This document shows positions 10,427 through 22,209 of a stretch of DNA of 64,000 nt, piece after piece (position 1 is the stretch's first letter; the number at the start of each line of letters is the position of its first letter). The DNA is from Catenaria anguillulae PL171 (taxonomy: Eukaryota; Blastocladiomycota; Blastocladiomycetes; Blastocladiales; Catenariaceae). Location of the stretch: contig MCFL01000066.1 of the NCBI GenBank assembly GCA_002102555.1, positions 1 to 64,000 of the forward strand, read 5' to 3'. Both the position numbers and the translations under genes were made by a program. The notes beneath the pieces are model-generated. The model saw nothing but the letters and a program-made list of their open reading frames with translations, did no database searches and was not told the origin of the DNA.

Positions 10427-13400
10427 CTAGCATCCCGACGCGATCAGAACTTTCTTCGACTTCTGCCTCTTGCTCGCTGCCGCCACACCGACGGCCACAT
10501 TCTCCTCCTCGTCCTCGTCTCCATCCTGCACTTTGAACCCCTCAGGCACTTCACACCCGCTCGGCAACGGCTCCTCCACATCCACGTCTCCTTCGCAACT
10601 CGCCCCTCCGACCCGCAACATTTCACTTGTCGGAACACGTGTGCCTCTCGGTACAGCCCTGACCATAGCCTCGCCCGCAAACCCGGCCCCCGGCACCGGA
10701 TACAAGAGGGCCAACCCGGTCAACCTTGCCAGCACCAGCAACGCCGTGATGCGATCGAGCATGCGGAACACGACAGGGTGGCTCGTGGCAAATCTGGCGG
10801 CCGCCGCATGAACCACGGGCGACGCAAACAAGGCACTTGCCAATCCTGCCACCTTGATTGCCGCAGGCATGCCTCCGCGCCGACGCCCGAACCCTCCGTG
10901 GGCCCGACATCCGTAAAGCTCGCGACAAACCCCAACAGTGTCCGCTGCACCCTCTGCAACACATCCGGTGTGGGCACTTCGGGCAACCCGGGTGCCGGCG
11001 GCATGCGCTCCCTGCGCGCACCCTTGCCACTTCCAACCCACTCGAGCGCGTGTACGAGCTGAGCGAGCGTCACCTTCATTCCGGCCGTGTGCAGCATTTG
11101 AACCGTAGGGCTGCATGCCAGGCAAGAAAACCGGCGCGGCACGCGTGTGCATGCGCCCATTTTTCCCTCGGTTCGTTGGACGCGTAGTAGCCGATGGCGT
11201 CGCGCGCGATCGAGGAAGTGAGGAGCGCGGCGCGGTGGCGCAGCGAGAGTTGGCGGTCGGGCGACAGTTCGACGAGCGGCCACAGTTCGGGAAGTGAATC
11301 GTCCGAGCGGGCAGACGAGGACGAGGAGGAGCGCGAGAGGGCAGATGGGGTCGGGCCAGACGACGTGGTGGAAGCTCCGGACGTGGAGCGCGCGGGAATC
11401 GGCGCAAGTGTGCGGTCCGTATTGGCAATGGGCGTGGACGCTGGCGGATGTCGCTGTGCTTGTGCGGTCTCTGCTGCGCTGATGGTCGATCGGCTCCACC
11501 GTTGCTGCTCGGCGACCGACGGCGGCAAAAACCGGTCTGGTGCGGGCGCAGGCGCAGGTGGAGCAGGTGTTGCGCCTGCGAGTACATCCAATGCCTGTTT
11601 TGCCGGCATGCCAAGATCGGGTTGCGTGGCACTACTCCGCCTCTTGGGTTGCGCCACTTGCTGCTGCTGCTGTTGCTGGACTTGGGCCCCGGGTGCAGGC
11701 TCTGCATTCCAAACGTCCGGGTCCGGGTGCGCCTCGCGCCTCGCGCGTTCGCGCTGCCTCTCCTCTTCCGCCCTTGCGGCCATGGCAATAATCTGTGCAT
11801 TTCTCACCATGTTTGCATCCGCCTCGTGAATCCTGCGAGACAATGTACTCTCGTTCCTTGTCAAGTCCACGGCACCCGTGGCCGTCGCCGCGGCCGAGCC
11901 TACCATAAGTTGTGGGTGATCCGGGTACGGCGTCCTTGCCACATTCTTGTTGGGGGACGTACTGCGCGACCTGCGTGCGGCCGATGCAGCCGACGTGGTT
12001 GCGCTTTGAATGGCCTTGCGCAGGGCATGCATTGCGCGTTTTGCGCTTCCTGCGGGCGGCTTGGACGCCGCAAGTGCAGGGTTGGGCGGCGAGTCGGCGG
12101 GTGGCGACACGACACATACGGTGGATGCGAAACCGACGGATTTGGATGGCGGGGAGGCCGATGGAGGGCGGGCCGGCGCGCCGGCGGCGGTGGCCGTGGA
12201 TGGGGGAGATGCAAGCGCACTTGGATCCGCGGGCGCCGTGGATGCGCGCGCAAGCAGCGGTGCGGCTGCCGGCAGTAGCGGGACTTGCGCGTCGTTGGCG
12301 CTGATCGATGTCACCATGGCCATACTTGGAGCACTCGCACTCATCATGGGCGGCAAATTGGCGCCGCCTCTTCCTGCACCTCCGCCGCCTCCACCCACCA
12401 TCGAGTGCCGCGGACTCACGGTGCTCGCCACACTCGCCACCAAACTCCTGCGCTTTTCTTCCCTTTGGCTGCCACTCGCCACCACGGCCGCCGCCGCAGC
12501 CATGGTTGCCTCGTGCTCGGCGCGCAGCAGCACGCTGCGTGTGGCTGCTTCGGCGTACTCGCTGACCACGGCCATGGCCTCGTCGACGGCCGCGTCCGTG
12601 TGATGTGTGGACGCCAGCGACGCAGTCACATGTGCGGGCGATGTGAGCAGGGGCGCGTGGCGCGCCGTCGTCGGAATTGGTTAGGTGGTGCAGCGGCGGG
12701 TGGGTAGGGTTGGGAGACGAGGGTGGTGAGTGGGGTTGAGTTGGCGGGCGGTCGTGCTCGTGCTCGTGCTCGTGGTCGGGGTGAGGCGCAGGGGATGCAG
12801 TGGATGCTGGACTGGGTGGGGTTTGTGGGTGGAGATCCGTGGTTGGCGCCAGGGTCGCAATGGGCAAGGGCGGGGGCGAGTCGAGGGCGGCTGCAGGTGG
12901 CTCCAGGGCAATAGATTCGTCCAGGTCGTATTCCTCGGTTGGGTCGAGGACTAGGGAGTAGCAAATACGAGAGAACGTGAGTTGCGCTGCTCATAGAGTG
13001 CACGGTGACAATAATGAACGAAGGTACTGTGCAAGTAGCCGTCACTGTGGTCCGTCTCTTCTTGATCTTGCACCGCCTCATCTTTGTTGTCACAGGTATC
13101 TTGTTGAGCCACCAGTGCTGGCTCTTCATTTGCCTGAGTCTTCGTCGGTACCTTGACGGCCTTCTCATCGTCTTGAGCCGCACGATCACCCGCCTCTGGA
13201 TCCCCCAAGCTGGCCAAATGCCGGTCCAAACTCAAATCCATCATGACAAGCGTTCTGCGCACGTCCGAGTTTCGGCGACGCGTCGACGACCGGCGCAGTC
13301 TGGTTGAGGGTTTGCGAAGCAATACCGTATCGTCTTGGTCGTCGTCCTTGGGTTGAGGAGAATGGTCTACTGCCGGCATGGCGACTGGAACGGGTACGGT

Positions 13401-14222
13401 CGCAGCAAGGGCAGGTGGAGAGCAGTGTCCATTTGGGTCTTGTGTTGGTTCCAAGTCTTCGTCGGCGGCAGCTGGGGCCACGTGTTGGTGCGTCTCCGCG
13501 TCGTCGTTGTCGGGGGTGGGATGGGTGACAGTAGCGGGTGAATCGAGCGGCTGGTGCGGCAGTGGCAAAATGGAAGTGGTGCCGGAGGCATCTGCATCAC
13601 TCTTGCCTAGAATAATGGTCGATTCGGTGGCCGGAGTGAACGCCACTGCTTCTACGGCTTCATCCTCGACTCTGGCCGAATTCGGACAAGGAACCACCAC
13701 CAAATCGGTGCCGTCGTCGGCCAAAGCACCATCCTGCTGCTTGTCAAGCTGGCAATCCACCATCTCTTGGTTCTGGTGAGCAGCGGCCACCGTCACCGAA
13801 GCCTGGGAGGCCACTTGCACGTCCACGGCGGCTGTCACGGCATGTTCCGCCACGGCCACCACGTATGGCGTGATGACCGTCTCGAGCAGCAAATGCATTG
13901 CGTCCAAGGCGCGCACGGCCTGGCTGCGATCCACTACAACGGCATCTGCCGTTTCCGAGATTGGGCATGAGGTCTTGACGAGGTCGGACAAGGTGGCGTG
14001 AGCTGACCACACTTGGGCAAGAGCCGTGGCCATGGCTGCGGCGGCCGCATCGTCGTCGACGCCTTGGTCTTGGTCTTGGATGGAGCGGGCAGCATTGGCA
14101 GCGGGTTCTGATTGGGTGGCGGACATGATTGGGTTGGTTGGCTTGGCGGTACCGGGATTTGGATCAGGATCGAAGAAGGGAGTAGGGGCGTGGGTCGCCG
14201 GGGGCACGGAACTTGCGATCAT
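10427..14222 (-). CDS. Long low-complexity hypothetical protein
   Basis: One gene of roughly 1,200 codons. Exon 1 runs from the ATG at 14222 to 13028; a 77-nt phase-1 intron (GTACCT..CCCTAG) occupies 12951-13027; exon 2 begins ILDPTEEYDLDES and continues to 10427. Without this intron the region looks like two genes. Frame changes near 12655, 11090 and 10880 interrupt exon 2. The protein is Ala/Pro/Ser/Asp-rich with His-Glu repeats, a poly-Gln run, and a basic helix AEEERQRERARREAH. The C-terminal third is ordered: LSLRHRAALLTSSIARDAIGYYA, then hydrophobic helices near 10650-10850 (LLVLARLTGLALLYPV) that could bind membrane. No family recognised. A second in-frame ATG at the MSATQ segment is an alternative start. 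Confidence 0.6.
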
Positions 14223-14708
14223 CGCTAGCTAGGATGGGATATCGATGGTGTGGTCGTGGTTGCTGTCTGTTGAATTGTGTTGAAATGAATGTGGTCGTGG
14301 TTGTGTCTGCCTATTTCAATCCCACAAAAGCTTCCTCCTTTTTGTTTTTGGGTCACGATGGAATGGATTCCGTTGCACTGAGGCACGATCGCTGATCACA
14401 CTCCGCTGCACTGTTGGTCAATATACAGATCGCGATCATCATCGGACTTTGCCTGAAACACTTGCCACCCAGCCAGTTGTGCCCAACCTGCTCCCGCTCA
14501 CATGGGGCACACTCTGCGGGTGGCATGAGTCGCCCAGTAGTTCGCCCAGTCAAATCCGATTGGATAAAGGAGCAGCACTTCCCGCACCCCTTCCCCATTT
14601 TCATTTATGGTCCGAGGCCCTCTGCACAGTAGGTACAGCTGCTCGACAATCACCAGCGAGGCCAAACAGTCTACCTCTGAAAACTTGCAGTCCAGGACTT
14701 CAGCAACC

Positions 14709-15509
14709 ATGACCGTCCTCGAGCCAAACCTCTCAACGGCGACCTTGCGCCACACGCCGCTGGCCATCATCTCCCACCCTCCCGCTCCTGAATGTGCTGC
14801 CCCAATTGACACCGACTCGAAACATTTGCCGCCGCTGCGCTTTCTCATTCACCCGCCCGACGCGCCCGCCGCCTCCGCCTACACGCTCCCACCCAACGGC
14901 GTGCTCGCCACCAAGTACATTGCGAGCGACTTGGCTACGGGCAAGCCAAAGTACTGGTGGACGCACAAGGCTGGCTTTGGCATTCGCGTCATGCGTGCGC
15001 CCTTGGACTTTGTCAACTCCAACGTGGAAGTGCACGCCGACGATTTGGAAAACATGTGCTGCGTGTCGAAAATGGACAAGGCCAACGTTGTGTGTGCGAT
15101 CCGGTCGGATGGCGTTGGCATGTTTAGCAGCAAGTGGGTACTTGAAGGCGGGGTCGAGGGCGCCCCGGTGGCAGTCAAGTACAAGTGCAAGGACAAGTTG
15201 ACGGACGGGTGCAAGATGGTGTTTACTGCGTCGAGTGCGGGCGCCGTGTACCCAGAAGTCAGGGTGATGGTGTATAGCAAGGACGGGATCATGACGCTGC
15301 AGGCTCTTTCTGGGTCGAGTGCAACCGACTCTGCCAAGGGCGTCACGGTGGTGGTTGCGGCGTGGATGAGGAAGGATGGCGAGATGCGGATTGCGCAAGG
15401 GGTCGATGTGGAGGGGGCCATGGCCATGTTTGCGCAGGCGCACAAGTGGCTCAACAAGGAGTTTTTCGTGTGGGAGGATGTGCCCACGATAACCCCAGTC
15501 AAGTATTGA
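14709..15509 (+). CDS. Hypothetical beta-rich protein
   Basis: A single uninterrupted frame of about 266 codons with strong C/G third-position bias, from ATG at 14709 to a stop at 15509. The frame is open further upstream, but 14709 fits where codon bias begins. After a Pro-rich N-terminus the protein alternates short hydrophobic strands (YWWTHKAGFGIRVM, VAVKYKCKDKL, EVRVMVYSKDGIMTL) with charged turns and ends with the helix MAMFAQAHKWLNKEFF. There is no signal peptide or membrane span. I do not recognise the family; a phospholipid-scramblase/LURP-like beta fold is possible but unsupported by any diagnostic motif. Confidence 0.65.
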   Translation: MTVLEPNLSTATLRHTPLAIISHPPAPECAAPIDTDSKHLPPLRFLIHPPDAPAASAYTLPPNGVLATKYIASDLATGKPKYWWTHKAGFGIRVMRAPLDFVNSNVEVHADDLENMCCVSKMDKANVVCAIRSDGVGMFSSKWVLEGGVEGAPVAVKYKCKDKLTDGCKMVFTASSAGAVYPEVRVMVYSKDGIMTLQALSGSSATDSAKGVTVVVAAWMRKDGEMRIAQGVDVEGAMAMFAQAHKWLNKEFFVWEDVPTITPVKY

Positions 15510-15804
15510 TGTCTATCTGTAGTAAATAGATGTGTAATGGAAGTTCTCGCCATTCATTCCATGCAGGACAACTCAGCCGAGCGTGGAGGATGGTGAGTCA
15601 CCGTGTTGTGAGATCGGTGACCCATTTTCTTCACTTCACGACAATTGAGATGGCAATGTTCAAAGTTAAATCAAACTTGTCAAGAGGGTCATGTGCGATC
15701 AGTGCACCCGCACAACCAAGTATTTCACTCCATGCACTTACTGTCCACGTCTTCTGGCACTGACTCGACTCATCCCTAGCCAACCCCAACCTGCAATCGC
15801 AATC

Positions 15805-17385
15805 ATGACCGCCCCGACGGCCGCTACCAACGCCAACGCTGAAGGCTCTGGCTCTGCCTCGGCGCCCGCCACCATCCATGCATACATGGACCGCTTCCTT
15901 GGCCGCATCGGGCCCTTTGCCCCGCGCGACGACGATAACGAGATTGCCTTCGAGCCCGGCCAAGACGTCATGGACTTTGTGCGCTCCACGTGCAAGATTC
16001 TCGTGGTTGGCGCGGGCGGCCTCGGGTGCGAGCTGCTCAAGGACTTGGCACTGTCGGGGTTCTCGGACGTGCACGTCATTGACATGGACACGATTGATTT
16101 GAGTAATTTGAACCGCCAGTTCTTGTTCCGGTATGTTGTGTAATGTGTCGTTGAATTGGCTTCGAGGACTGATCCGTTTTTTTGCGCACGTGTTTTGTTT
16201 AGCAACAAGGACATTGGCAAGGCCAAGGCCGAAGTCGCCGCAGCATTCATCAATGAGCGTATCCCCAGCTGCAGAGTCACACCGTACGTTTTCTTTTGCT
16301 CATCCATTGACTATTTCTCAATCTAACTCTACAAATCGCCCCTTTCGGTTCTTTAGTCACTTTTGCAAGATCCAAGACAAGGACACGGACTTTTACTCGC
16401 AATTCAACCTCATCATCACTGGCCTCGACTCTGTGGACGCCCGCCGGTGGATGAACGCGACGGTTGTTTCCATGTTTGACGCGGACGACCCATCCACCTT
16501 GATCCCCATTATTGACGGCGGCACCGAAGGGTTCAAGGGCCAAGCACGTGTGATCTTGCCGAAAATGAACGCATGCTACGAATGCTCGCTCGACATGTTT
16601 ACAAAGCCCACGGCGTTCCCAATTTGCACCATTGCCAACACACCGCGCTTGCCCGAACACTGCGTGTCGTGGGCGTTTGTCTTGCAGTGGCCAAAGGAGC
16701 GGCCCGACACCAAGCTGGATGGCGACAACCCGGACCATATCCAGTGGGTGTTTGACAAGGCCACCGAGCGCGCCAACCAGTTTGGGATCCGCGGCGTCAC
16801 GTACTCGCTGGCGCAGGGTGTGGTCAAGAATATCATTCCTGCCATTGCGTCCACAAATGCCGTTATTTCCGCAGCATGTGTGGTCGAGGCTATCAAGCTC
16901 ACGACCAATTGCCAGCCCACGCTTGACAATTACATGATGTACACGGGCAACGAGTCCGTATATACCTTCACATTTGCCCTCGAGCGCAAACCCGACTGTC
17001 CCGTGTGTGGCGCAGGGCATTTGACGATTCAGCTGCCGAGGACGGCCACGGTGCTGGAGCTCTTGGAGGTGTTGGCAGAGCGACCCGACCTGTACGTCAC
17101 ACATATGCTCTCCCTTTTTTGTGTAGGTTTTTCCATGTGACATGACTCTGATTGACATGTGCTCGTGATTGTGTTCGAAAATGTAGCCAACTCAAGAAAC
17201 CGTCGCTGCGCACGCAGGCAAAGTCCATCTACATGCAAAAACCAAAGCAGCTTGAAGAGGCCACAAGGCCAAACCTCGATAAGCCGCTGGCCGAGTTTGT
17301 GGGCGACGATGCGGCTGCGGAAATTGCAGTCACGGATGCCAATTTGCCGCTCAGTTTGACATTGACGGTGCAGTGGGAGAAGTGA
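15805..17385 (+). CDS. UBA3: NEDD8-activating enzyme E1 catalytic subunit
   Basis: Catalytic half of the NAE1-UBA3 heterodimer: it adenylates NEDD8/Rub1, carries it as a thioester and passes it to UBC12 for cullin neddylation. Four exons: 15805-16130, 16203-16283, 16357-17091, 17187-17385, all with GT..AG introns of 72-95 nt that keep frame. Seen: nucleotide-binding [30 protein letters not shown], the KAKAEVAA helix, [12 protein letters not shown], the zinc cysteines CYEC and CPVC, the catalytic cysteine in [16 protein letters not shown], and the C-terminal E2-recruiting ubiquitin-like domain starting [14 protein letters not shown]. Length is normal for UBA3. No frame breaks, one of the few clean genes here. 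Confidence 0.95.
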
Positions 17386-17589
17386 CCCAGGATATTGGGT
17401 CTTTGGTGTCGGTGTGTTTGTCATTGTATACAGGGGTTGAGGCAACTTGAAGCGGTGCAAAGGATGAATTATGTATGTCTGTGGTCACTGAGCTCAAAAG
17501 TATATAAAGGAGGGGCGTCGGCCAGGCACATTGTACACACGGTAGTATTGGGGAAGGCAAGGATCAGGTTGCGGGGGCGAGACTGGCGG

Positions 17590-19461
17590 CTACTCAATCA
17601 AATCGGCCTTTTTCAGGTTGAGCCGGATGATAATATTCTACATCCGCGAGGGTAAATCTGCTGTCAGCTCCACATTTCTTACTTGCAGCAAAACCCTCAT
17701 GGGGATTGAATGCAAATCCGCCGGCGTACCGATACCATCATAAGCACCTCACGGATCTGATTTGTCTGCGTTGCACATGTCAAGTGATGATAAATCTTTC
17801 GGTGCTTGTTTTTGTTGAGTTTGAGGTACGTTGTGAGGATGAATGCCGTGATTTCCTCAAATGTGTTTGTTGTGCCTGCAATCGGACATGCAGTCAGTCA
17901 ACTTGAAGAAGAAGGAATCGCAATCGTCACAGTGTACCCTTGAACTGTGGGAAATACCGCTTGAAATCCACCCCGCGCTTGGCCTTGTCTCTCAACACAT
18001 CAATCTTGTTGAGAAACAAGATAATGGCCGTGCTCTTCATCAAAGGATGCGAAATGACCTGCTCAAAGACATCCATGCTTTCTTGCAACTGATTGGTGGC
18101 TGTCAAACTTGTCCAAACGCATCTGCTGCCCCGGACGAGGCCGTGGCCACGCCGTTTGTGCTTGCACCGCCGGCCGAAGCCAACTTGGGTTTACAGCGTC
18201 AACGGAATCGGCAAGCGCCTCGGCGCTTTCCAAGTTTGAAGAGTTACTGTCGAGCGGGAGCGGCTGGTCAAAGCTCGACAGCGACACCACGTAGATCATG
18301 GCAATGCATTGGTCAAGTAGCTGATCCACATGTGGCGCTTGCGCCGGTCACCGTTCACGTCGTAAATCTTGTACGGTGCGTCGTCCTGTGAAGTTGGGTC
18401 GAAGGATGCGCAGGAGGTCATGAATGTGGATGCAAGTGGGAGAGATTGAAAGAACGAACCATGTTAGGACCGTTTCCGTGATGAACGACGTTGGCTGTCG
18501 TGCAAGCAAAATGTGGTCATTGGTCGGCTTGAAATGCCCGCTCAGCACGGTTGGTGCGTCTTGAATCAACCTATGTAGTGGACCAGCGTGTCAGGTGTTC
18601 CTCCTCTCGCCTCCAAAGTTGTTCGCTACTCAACATACGTCAACGCCGAATCCAACAAATTATACCCGCCACCTGCCGCCACCGCCGCCTGAAACCCCTC
18701 ATCCGTCATGAGCCGCTTCACGGCCGCCAAAAACGACCGCGACGCGGGCTGCCTCGGGTCCATGCGCAACATGTGCAAATCCGACTGGATCACGCGCGCG
18801 GCGCCTCGGCCAGCGCAGACCTGTACCCTCCGCCGCGGTCCTTGATGTTATCGATGATGAGCGCCAGCGAGTCGAGCGTGTTTTCGCGCAGCACGGCGGC
18901 CCATCCGTCCAGGTCGAGTGGTGAGGGCGGGCCAGCGGACGAGGTACTGGTACATGAGCGTGGACGTGACAGGTGTTGGGTGATGGCGGTTGGATGGCGG
19001 GAGAGGGAGTCGGTTGCGTGAAGTGAGTCGATGGTCAGGTCGCTTGGACATACGGGCAATGGTCGTGGGGTTGGCGGGTCGGTGGGTGAGGTGGCGCCTG
19101 GGTTACCTGATGGTGATGAGCTTGATGAGCCCATTGAGGATGTGTGCGATGGAGGCGGTGGATTGTCGTCAATGATCTGGCCCTTGTGAATCAGCTTCAT
19201 TTGTTTTCTGTATCATTATCGATCCCATAGCATAGCATTAATGGACCGCTTCCTTTGTCTGCATTCATTTTTGTTTTTTGCCATGACGTACAGAACGGTC
19301 GTCTTGCCGCTGCCTGCCGTACCAAGCAACAACAGACGAATGTATCGATTCTCGCGCTCGCGATCCCGGTCCAGCTGCTTGTCGATTTCTGCAGAGTACT
19401 GCCTTGCACGCATAAACTCGCGCGCGTCCGAAAAGCTCGGAACCAAGCCGGGGGGTGCCAT
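17590..19461 (-). CDS. Non-canonical G-protein alpha subunit 1
   Basis: Heterotrimeric G-alpha fold. ATG at 19461. P-loop LLLLGTAGSGKTTVL; an intron (GTACGT..ACAG) splits it from KQMKLIHKG, a canonical G-alpha split. An inserted Pro/Ser-rich loop follows in the helical domain. Switch I is ARQPTSFITET (Arg and Thr kept). Switch II/G3 is DVNGDRRKRHMW in place of DVGGQR: the GTPase glutamine is Asp and the first Gly is Asn. G4 is FLNKID, G5 TCATQT. The last exon encodes the tail ending LNLKKADLIE, stop at 17590. The P-loop Glu that pairs with the switch-I Arg is Gly. There is no Gly-2 myristoylation site. Frame changes near 18790, 18460 and 18305 look like one-base losses. The family is certain; activity is unknown. 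Confidence 0.85.
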
Positions 19462-19868
19462 GATAGTGCAAGTCAAGGGCAGGAGGGAACAACACGGAGA
19501 GAATCAAGGTGTTGGAGGAGTTGTTGGTGGTGATGTGGATATTATTCGCGTGTCCAAATCTCACACGTTATGAAGCGTCGCATAAGCTTCCTGCACATGC
19601 GGCAAATGATTGCATTGAGTGATTTTGGTGACTATCATATGCTGGTATCCCTGTTGAATCACAGTCACGACGGATCATGGGGGCAGGCAAAGAGAGTGTG
19701 CATGGCAGCAAAAGAACCATTCATTGTTGGTTTTGGTGACGATCTGTGACGTGTTGCCCGCCAGTGCGAAACGCTTTGTCGGCGCGCGTGCAGACGATGC
19801 GGACAGGACCACTCTAGACAATTCTTTCACAGATTCATTACGTATGTTGAGCAGAAGCCTCCATGCAA

Positions 19869-19880
19869 CCCCCCCCCCCC
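19869..19880. repeat. Poly-C homopolymer run
   Basis: An uninterrupted run of about 12 C between the two G-alpha genes. Homopolymers of this length are where base-count errors are most likely. Confidence 0.8.
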
Positions 19881-20230
19881 AACATTGAGTAAGAGGGCAC
19901 ACGTGATAAATTTGTGTGCAAGAACGGGTTTGATTGTATTGATGATCCAGACCAGATATACGAGTTAACGTAGGCAAGGGTGGACGTCTCGACTGACAAG
20001 CAACATAGCGTCATTGGACAAGATCAAGCAACAATGTTTGCCTACACAGCATGGCCCCGTTGCCTTTTTGAGTCAGTTACTCGTATTCCATCCCGTAGTC
20101 AAATGAAAGAGGCGAGGCGATGGGACAATTTGCAAAACATCACGCCAAAAACACCGGGTGGGATTCATTTGAATGGTACAAGCGCCGGCCGAGAGTGGTA
20201 GAGGAATGAGCGGAAAGAAAAAAAAAGAAA

Positions 20231-21699
20231 CTAAACCGAACTTACGTCTTGCAAATTGAGTTGAATGATGACCTTGTGCATCACGGTGAAAACCACCTTC
20301 ATTTGACCCGTTTGCGTTGCGCACGTCAAATGCGCCCACATCTTGCGCTTGCGTTCTGGGTTGAGCTGGGCAAACTTTTTCATGAAGAACTTAGTGACCG
20401 GTTCGTATTCCTGTGGGCCTGGGGAATGAACGGATCGACACAAATGAGTGAGCCTTGCATCCCTCTCCGGTAGCGACAACTGACATCCCGAGAGTTGCCC
20501 TGCAAGTACCATCGTAATCCGGAAAATAATCTACAACGCGGCTCGATCCCTTTGTCAGCTTTTCCTTCAGCACATCCGTCTTGTTGAGAAACAGGAGCAC
20601 AGGCTTCTTGTTGAGCAACGGATGTTTTGCCACCTCTTCAAAGAATGCAAGCGAGTCGTGCAGTCGTGTCATGCCGTTGGACCCAGGAAGCAACTGGTCA
20701 TAGCTTGACATGGCAACCACAAAGATGATGACGAGCACAGAGTCAAAGTACGGGATCCATGCGTTGCGTTTGTCGGATGCGCCGTTGACGTCAAACACTT
20801 TGAAGTCGATTCCTTGCTGTGGAAAAAGCGATGAGAATGTACGTGGGCTTGGGCACGAAAACTGGAGTCAAGTTATGCACGCCACCGTGCACATACCATC
20901 TGAATGCTTGTCTCTGTGATATTCTTTGTCGGAACACGCGCAAGCAAAATGTGCTCATTGGTGGGCACATAGCTCGGATCCAAAATGACGCTTGCTTGCT
21001 TGAGAAAAACGGGCGTCGAATCAAGCAACTCATACTTGTGTCCAAGCTGCATGGCCTGCTGAAATGTCGGATCGGCCTCAAGCGTTGCGAGGGCAGCCAG
21101 AAACTCGGGTTTCGGTACACTGGTCCAGTCCGATCGCAGGTCGGCAATGTGCGATTGGACCGTGGAGGCAGCAACTGACCCATAACAATGTTTGAATATA
21201 AACAAGGGCAGCGCGTGAGTGCACCGACATAGACAAGGCCATACCTTTGAACTCCCATGCAACACACACCCGACCTCGGGCATGTTGGCAATCACATTTG
21301 TCACTGAATCCAACAAGTTGTTCCTGACCGCCCTGGCCCAATCCTTTTCATCCATCAACGTGTCCCCCTGCTCGGGCTTGCCAGCCCCGCCCGCACTCTG
21401 ATCCGGCGCAACCACCGACTTTGTAGCCGCCGCCATCACCGCGCCCGTACGTGCATTCTTGTCGACAATGTTTCCGTGATTGATGAGCTTCATTTGCCGG
21501 AGCACCGTCGACTTGCCACTGGCCGCGGTGCCAAGCAGCAGCAGCTTGATGGTTTCCTTGTCGAGTTTGCGCTCGAGGGCGAGTTGCCGGTCAATTTGGC
21601 CGACCGCAGCCGCGCCTGTTTTGGGTCGAGCGCCAGCAGGTCGGACTCAGGCGACTGGTCGGACGCGGTTGCGTCGGGTGCCGGTGGTGGAGGGGACAT
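20231..21699 (-). CDS. Non-canonical G-protein alpha subunit 2
   Basis: Second G-alpha gene, same strand, upstream of the first in tandem. ATG at 21699 (MSPPPPAPD). P-loop LLLLGTAASGKSTVLRQMKL, with Gly and Glu of the usual GAGES both Ala. Switch I ARVPTKNITET keeps the Arg and first Thr. Switch II is DVNGASDKRNAW: the catalytic Gln is Ala. Then FFVVAMSSYDQ-type beta-4 (seen as VVAMSSYDQLL), G4 FLNKTD, G5 TCATQT and C-terminus IIQLNLQDVSSV, exactly the usual length after the conserved Asn-Leu. A GTAAGT overlaps the last codons, so splicing to an exon at 20024-20041 (ending ANIVA) is an alternative. One-base frame changes occur near 21595 (AAA run) and around the intron near 21190-21260. No Gly-2. 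Confidence 0.85.
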
Positions 21700-22209
21700 G
21701 GCGGTTGTGAGTATTGGGGGAATACGTTATTGTATCAGGAAATTGCTTAGGGTTTCTGGTTGAGAGCACGAGGAAGAGGTGGAATGCCAAATGTTCGCAC
21801 TATTCGTTGCGCATCGAGTTCAGTGATGCTTTGGGTTTGGCGATTTCAATCAGCTCTTCATGTGCCAGTGCAGTAACAAGAAAAAATTGTGGTTGGCGTC
21901 GCTTTCAACGTGAGGATCATAAGCGTTTGTGGCACAAGGACTGGATTGTAAGTATGATAAACTTTTTGAAGGGTTCCCTTGGCGCCAGCTGGTCTAATCG
22001 TTGTGGATCTGACAAAGCACTTGTATTAATACTGGAACGTTATCCCGTCGAAGGTGTGAGAACCACGTTGATCGGAAGGTGTTCCATGAATGAATAAATA
22101 TGCATGGCATATCATGACGAATGAAAAAGTCGAAAGTCGGCAATTCAAAAGGCAAGATGACGAAATCTTGTGCAACGAAACAACGAGGGAAATATGCGCA
22201 AAATGTCAC
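21700..22209. other. Intergenic between G-alpha 2 and coiled-coil gene
   Basis: About 510 AT-richer bases upstream of the second G-alpha gene and downstream of the coiled-coil gene. No gene seen. It should contain the G-alpha 2 promoter (minus strand) and the terminator of the neighbour. Confidence 0.4.

Noticed and set aside
11632-12867. 411-codon minus-strand frame overlapping the long hypothetical
   Set aside because: Its first ~70 codons are real exon sequence, but downstream it becomes Arg/Gly/His-rich shadow reading; the gene continues in another frame after a one-base break.
12626-13189. 187-codon minus-strand open frame rich in Arg and Pro
   Set aside because: Out of frame with the spliced hypothetical gene over the same bases; that gene's frame gives sensible Ala/Pro/Ser/Asp codon use and a consistent intron.
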